Assembly (NCBI GenBank): GCA_013824055.1
Contig: PNNE01000425.1
Span: forward strand, 1-7,122
Origin: Rhodobacter sp.
GTDB lineage: Bacteria > Pseudomonadota > Alphaproteobacteria > Rhodobacterales > Rhodobacteraceae
Length of the DNA stretch: 7,122 bases
Direction: 5' to 3'
Shown here: one piece after another, positions 5,949-7,122 of the stretch
How the letters are laid out: the number at the start of each line of letters is the position of its first letter
Numbering within the stretch: the first letter of the stretch is position 1
Translations under genes and position numbers: made by a program
Notes under the pieces: model-generated
Told to the model about the DNA's origin: nothing
Database searches by the model: none
What the model saw: the letters and a program-made list of their open reading frames with translations, nothing else

Positions 5949-6644
5949 ATGCGAAAGTTCCTGATCCTTGCCTTCCTGACCGCCCCGGCCGCCCCCGCGC
6001 TGGCCGGAACCTGGACTGCACCAGAGGGCTGCGAGGTCTTCATGACCGTGCAGTCCAAGGCCTGCCGGGTGTCGCATTACTACAAATGCAGCGCCGACGC
6101 GCCGGGCGACCAGTGGCGGGTGGACCTGGATCAGGAAGGGCCGTTCTTCTTCTCGCGCATCGACCGCGAGGCGCAATGGGTGGAAAGCTTTGACCCTGTC
6201 AGGCAGACCCTGGACCCCGCGCCCTCGGACCCCGCCAGCTTTTCCGAGCTGCTGGCCAGCGGCGTGGACACCTGGGATTTCGGCCTGTCAAAGGCGGACG
6301 GCACGGGCAGTCGGGCGGCGGGCTATGACCGGTTGACGGGCGCGACCGTGGTCATCGACGGCATCACGCTGCGCGAGACAGAGGTCGAGTTCACCGAATA
6401 CGACCGCGACGGCACGGTGCTGCGGCAGTCCCGCGGCAACGAATATCTGCACCCCGAGTGGCGGCTGTTCTTCGCCGGTCCCGGCGAGACCGACCTTGGC
6501 GACGGCCGGTGGCTGCCGATCGACGGCTCGCCGTTGCAGTTCATCTTTCCGGGTGAGGAGGGGTTTCTTTCTTCTCAGCCGCTGTTCGATTGCGACGCGC
6601 TGACGGCCGAACTTCCGCTCTGGAGGGTCGCCCATGAGCCTTGA
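5949..6644 (+). CDS. Secreted protein of unknown function, four cysteines
   Basis: I do not recognise a named domain in this 231-residue protein. It begins with a typical Sec signal peptide: MRK, a hydrophobic stretch LILAFLTAPAAP, and APALA before a likely cut after residue 19. The mature part would therefore be periplasmic. It has four cysteines (C28, C39, C47, C215), enough for two disulfides, and is rich in aspartate, glutamate and tryptophan with no membrane segment. The ATG at 5949 has only a weak upstream site (GGTGAAA), but the signal peptide supports it. The 3' end overlaps the GFA-like gene by 11 bp, so the two are very likely co-transcribed and coupled. Its position between gltD and the presumed gltB is notable, but no functional link to glutamate synthesis is visible. 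Confidence 0.8.
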   Translation: MRKFLILAFLTAPAAPALAGTWTAPEGCEVFMTVQSKACRVSHYYKCSADAPGDQWRVDLDQEGPFFFSRIDREAQWVESFDPVRQTLDPAPSDPASFSELLASGVDTWDFGLSKADGTGSRAAGYDRLTGATVVIDGITLRETEVEFTEYDRDGTVLRQSRGNEYLHPEWRLFFAGPGETDLGDGRWLPIDGSPLQFIFPGEEGFLSSQPLFDCDALTAELPLWRVAHEP

Positions 6645-7077
6645 GCGGGAAGGTGGTTGCCTGTGCGGCGCGGTGCGGTTTCGCGCGCGGCTGACGGGGA
6701 CGAACTTTGGCATCTGCCATTGCCCGATGTGCCGGAAGTGGACCGGCTCGGCCCTGCTGGGGATCACGGTGCCCGAGGGCAATGTCGAATGGACGGGAGC
6801 GGAGCATATCGCGCGCCGCCAGTCCTCGGCCTGGGGCGAGCGCGCCTGGTGCGCCGACTGCGGCTCGGCCATCTGGTTCCGGGTGACGGTGGACGGCCCC
6901 TATGCAGGGAACGTGGAGCTGCCGGTGGGTCTGTTCGACGATGCGAACGGGCTGAGCATGACCAACGAGATCTACATCGACCACAAGCCCGACAGCTATG
7001 CCTTCGCGGGCGAGGGTCGGAACGTTTTGACGCGAGCGCAGTGCGTGGAGAAATTCCCGCTGCTGGCCAGTGAATAA
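6634..7077 (+). CDS. GFA / CENP-V fold zinc protein (glutathione-dependent formaldehyde-activating enzyme family)
   Basis: A 147-residue cytoplasmic protein with the full set of GFA-fold zinc ligands. GGCLCGAVRF (7-16) gives C9 and C11, and CADCGSAIW (73-81) gives C73 and C76; these four form the structural zinc site of the family. CHCPMCRKWTG (28-38) gives C28, C30 and C33, the second, substrate-linked zinc site. The founding member was described from Paracoccus as speeding formation of S-hydroxymethylglutathione, but most family members have no proven substrate and the original activity has been questioned, so I give no gene symbol. GGAGG at 6622-6626 precedes the ATG, which lies inside the end of the upstream gene. 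The stop is 10 bp before the presumed gltB, with gltB's ribosome-binding site overlapping it. Confidence 0.9.
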   Translation: MSLEREGGCLCGAVRFRARLTGTNFGICHCPMCRKWTGSALLGITVPEGNVEWTGAEHIARRQSSAWGERAWCADCGSAIWFRVTVDGPYAGNVELPVGLFDDANGLSMTNEIYIDHKPDSYAFAGEGRNVLTRAQCVEKFPLLASE

Positions 7078-7087
7078 GGGGCAAGCC

Positions 7088-7122
7088 ATGACCAATTACG
7101 ATGCCGCCTGGGTGAAGGCCGA
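7088..7122 (+). CDS. gltB: Probable start of glutamate synthase large subunit GltB (cut by window end)
   Basis: Only 11 full codons are visible, MTNYDAAWVKA, preceded by AAGGGG at 7076-7081 with six bases to the ATG. The sequence resembles the N-terminal extension I recall for Rhodobacterales GltB, and gltD upstream makes this the natural partner. The identification is an inference from so few residues. GltB would bind glutamine and 2-oxoglutarate and receive electrons from GltD. Confidence 0.6.
   Translation, partial: MTNYDAAWVKA

Overview
The window looks like chromosomal DNA from a high-GC alphaproteobacterium of the Rhodobacterales (Paracoccus/Rhodobacter-like). This rests on protein style and gene company, not on a database search: a C-P lyase phosphonate cluster with a DUF1045 protein, an NDUFA9-like complex I family protein beside uppP, and a glutamate synthase locus whose two subunits are separated by small extra genes. 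Coding density is high. I see no mobile element, CRISPR array, phage gene or rRNA.

Layout. (1) Positions 1-2131 are the end of a phosphonate-degradation locus: the 3' end of phnN (+), a DUF1045 2H-phosphoesterase-like gene (-) that overlaps phnN tail to tail, a 95-bp divergent regulatory region with a clear inverted repeat, and phnM (+). (2) Positions 2169-2341 hold a strong two-way terminator, a tRNA-Leu(CAG) gene on the minus strand with its promoter, and a second -35-like box facing the other way. (3) Positions 2456-4246 are a tightly coupled pair: an NDUFA9-like NAD(P)-binding protein and undecaprenyl-diphosphatase UppP, the latter starting with GTG three bases after the previous stop. 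(4) Positions 4247-4407 are a relatively AT-rich gap with two nested or long-range inverted repeats; it probably carries the uppP 3' end and the gltD promoter/leader. (5) Positions 4408-7122 are gltD (NADPH-GOGAT small subunit), a secreted four-cysteine protein of unknown function, a GFA/CENP-V-fold zinc protein, and the first 11 codons of what is probably gltB.

How the genes work together. PhnN makes phosphoribosyl diphosphate from ribose 1,5-bisphosphate and PhnM removes diphosphate from the ribosyl-phosphonate triphosphate intermediate, so both belong to the C-P lyase route; the DUF1045 protein is a plausible handler of a cyclic or ester phosphate in that route. GltD and GltB form glutamate synthase, which assimilates ammonium with glutamine synthetase. 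The two genes between them are packed as if co-transcribed, but their link to glutamate synthesis is unknown. Most of the window is ordinary housekeeping and catabolic sequence. The best leads are the DUF1045 protein as a possible PhnP substitute, the phn operator, the gltD leader structures, and the two-gene insertion inside gltD-gltB.
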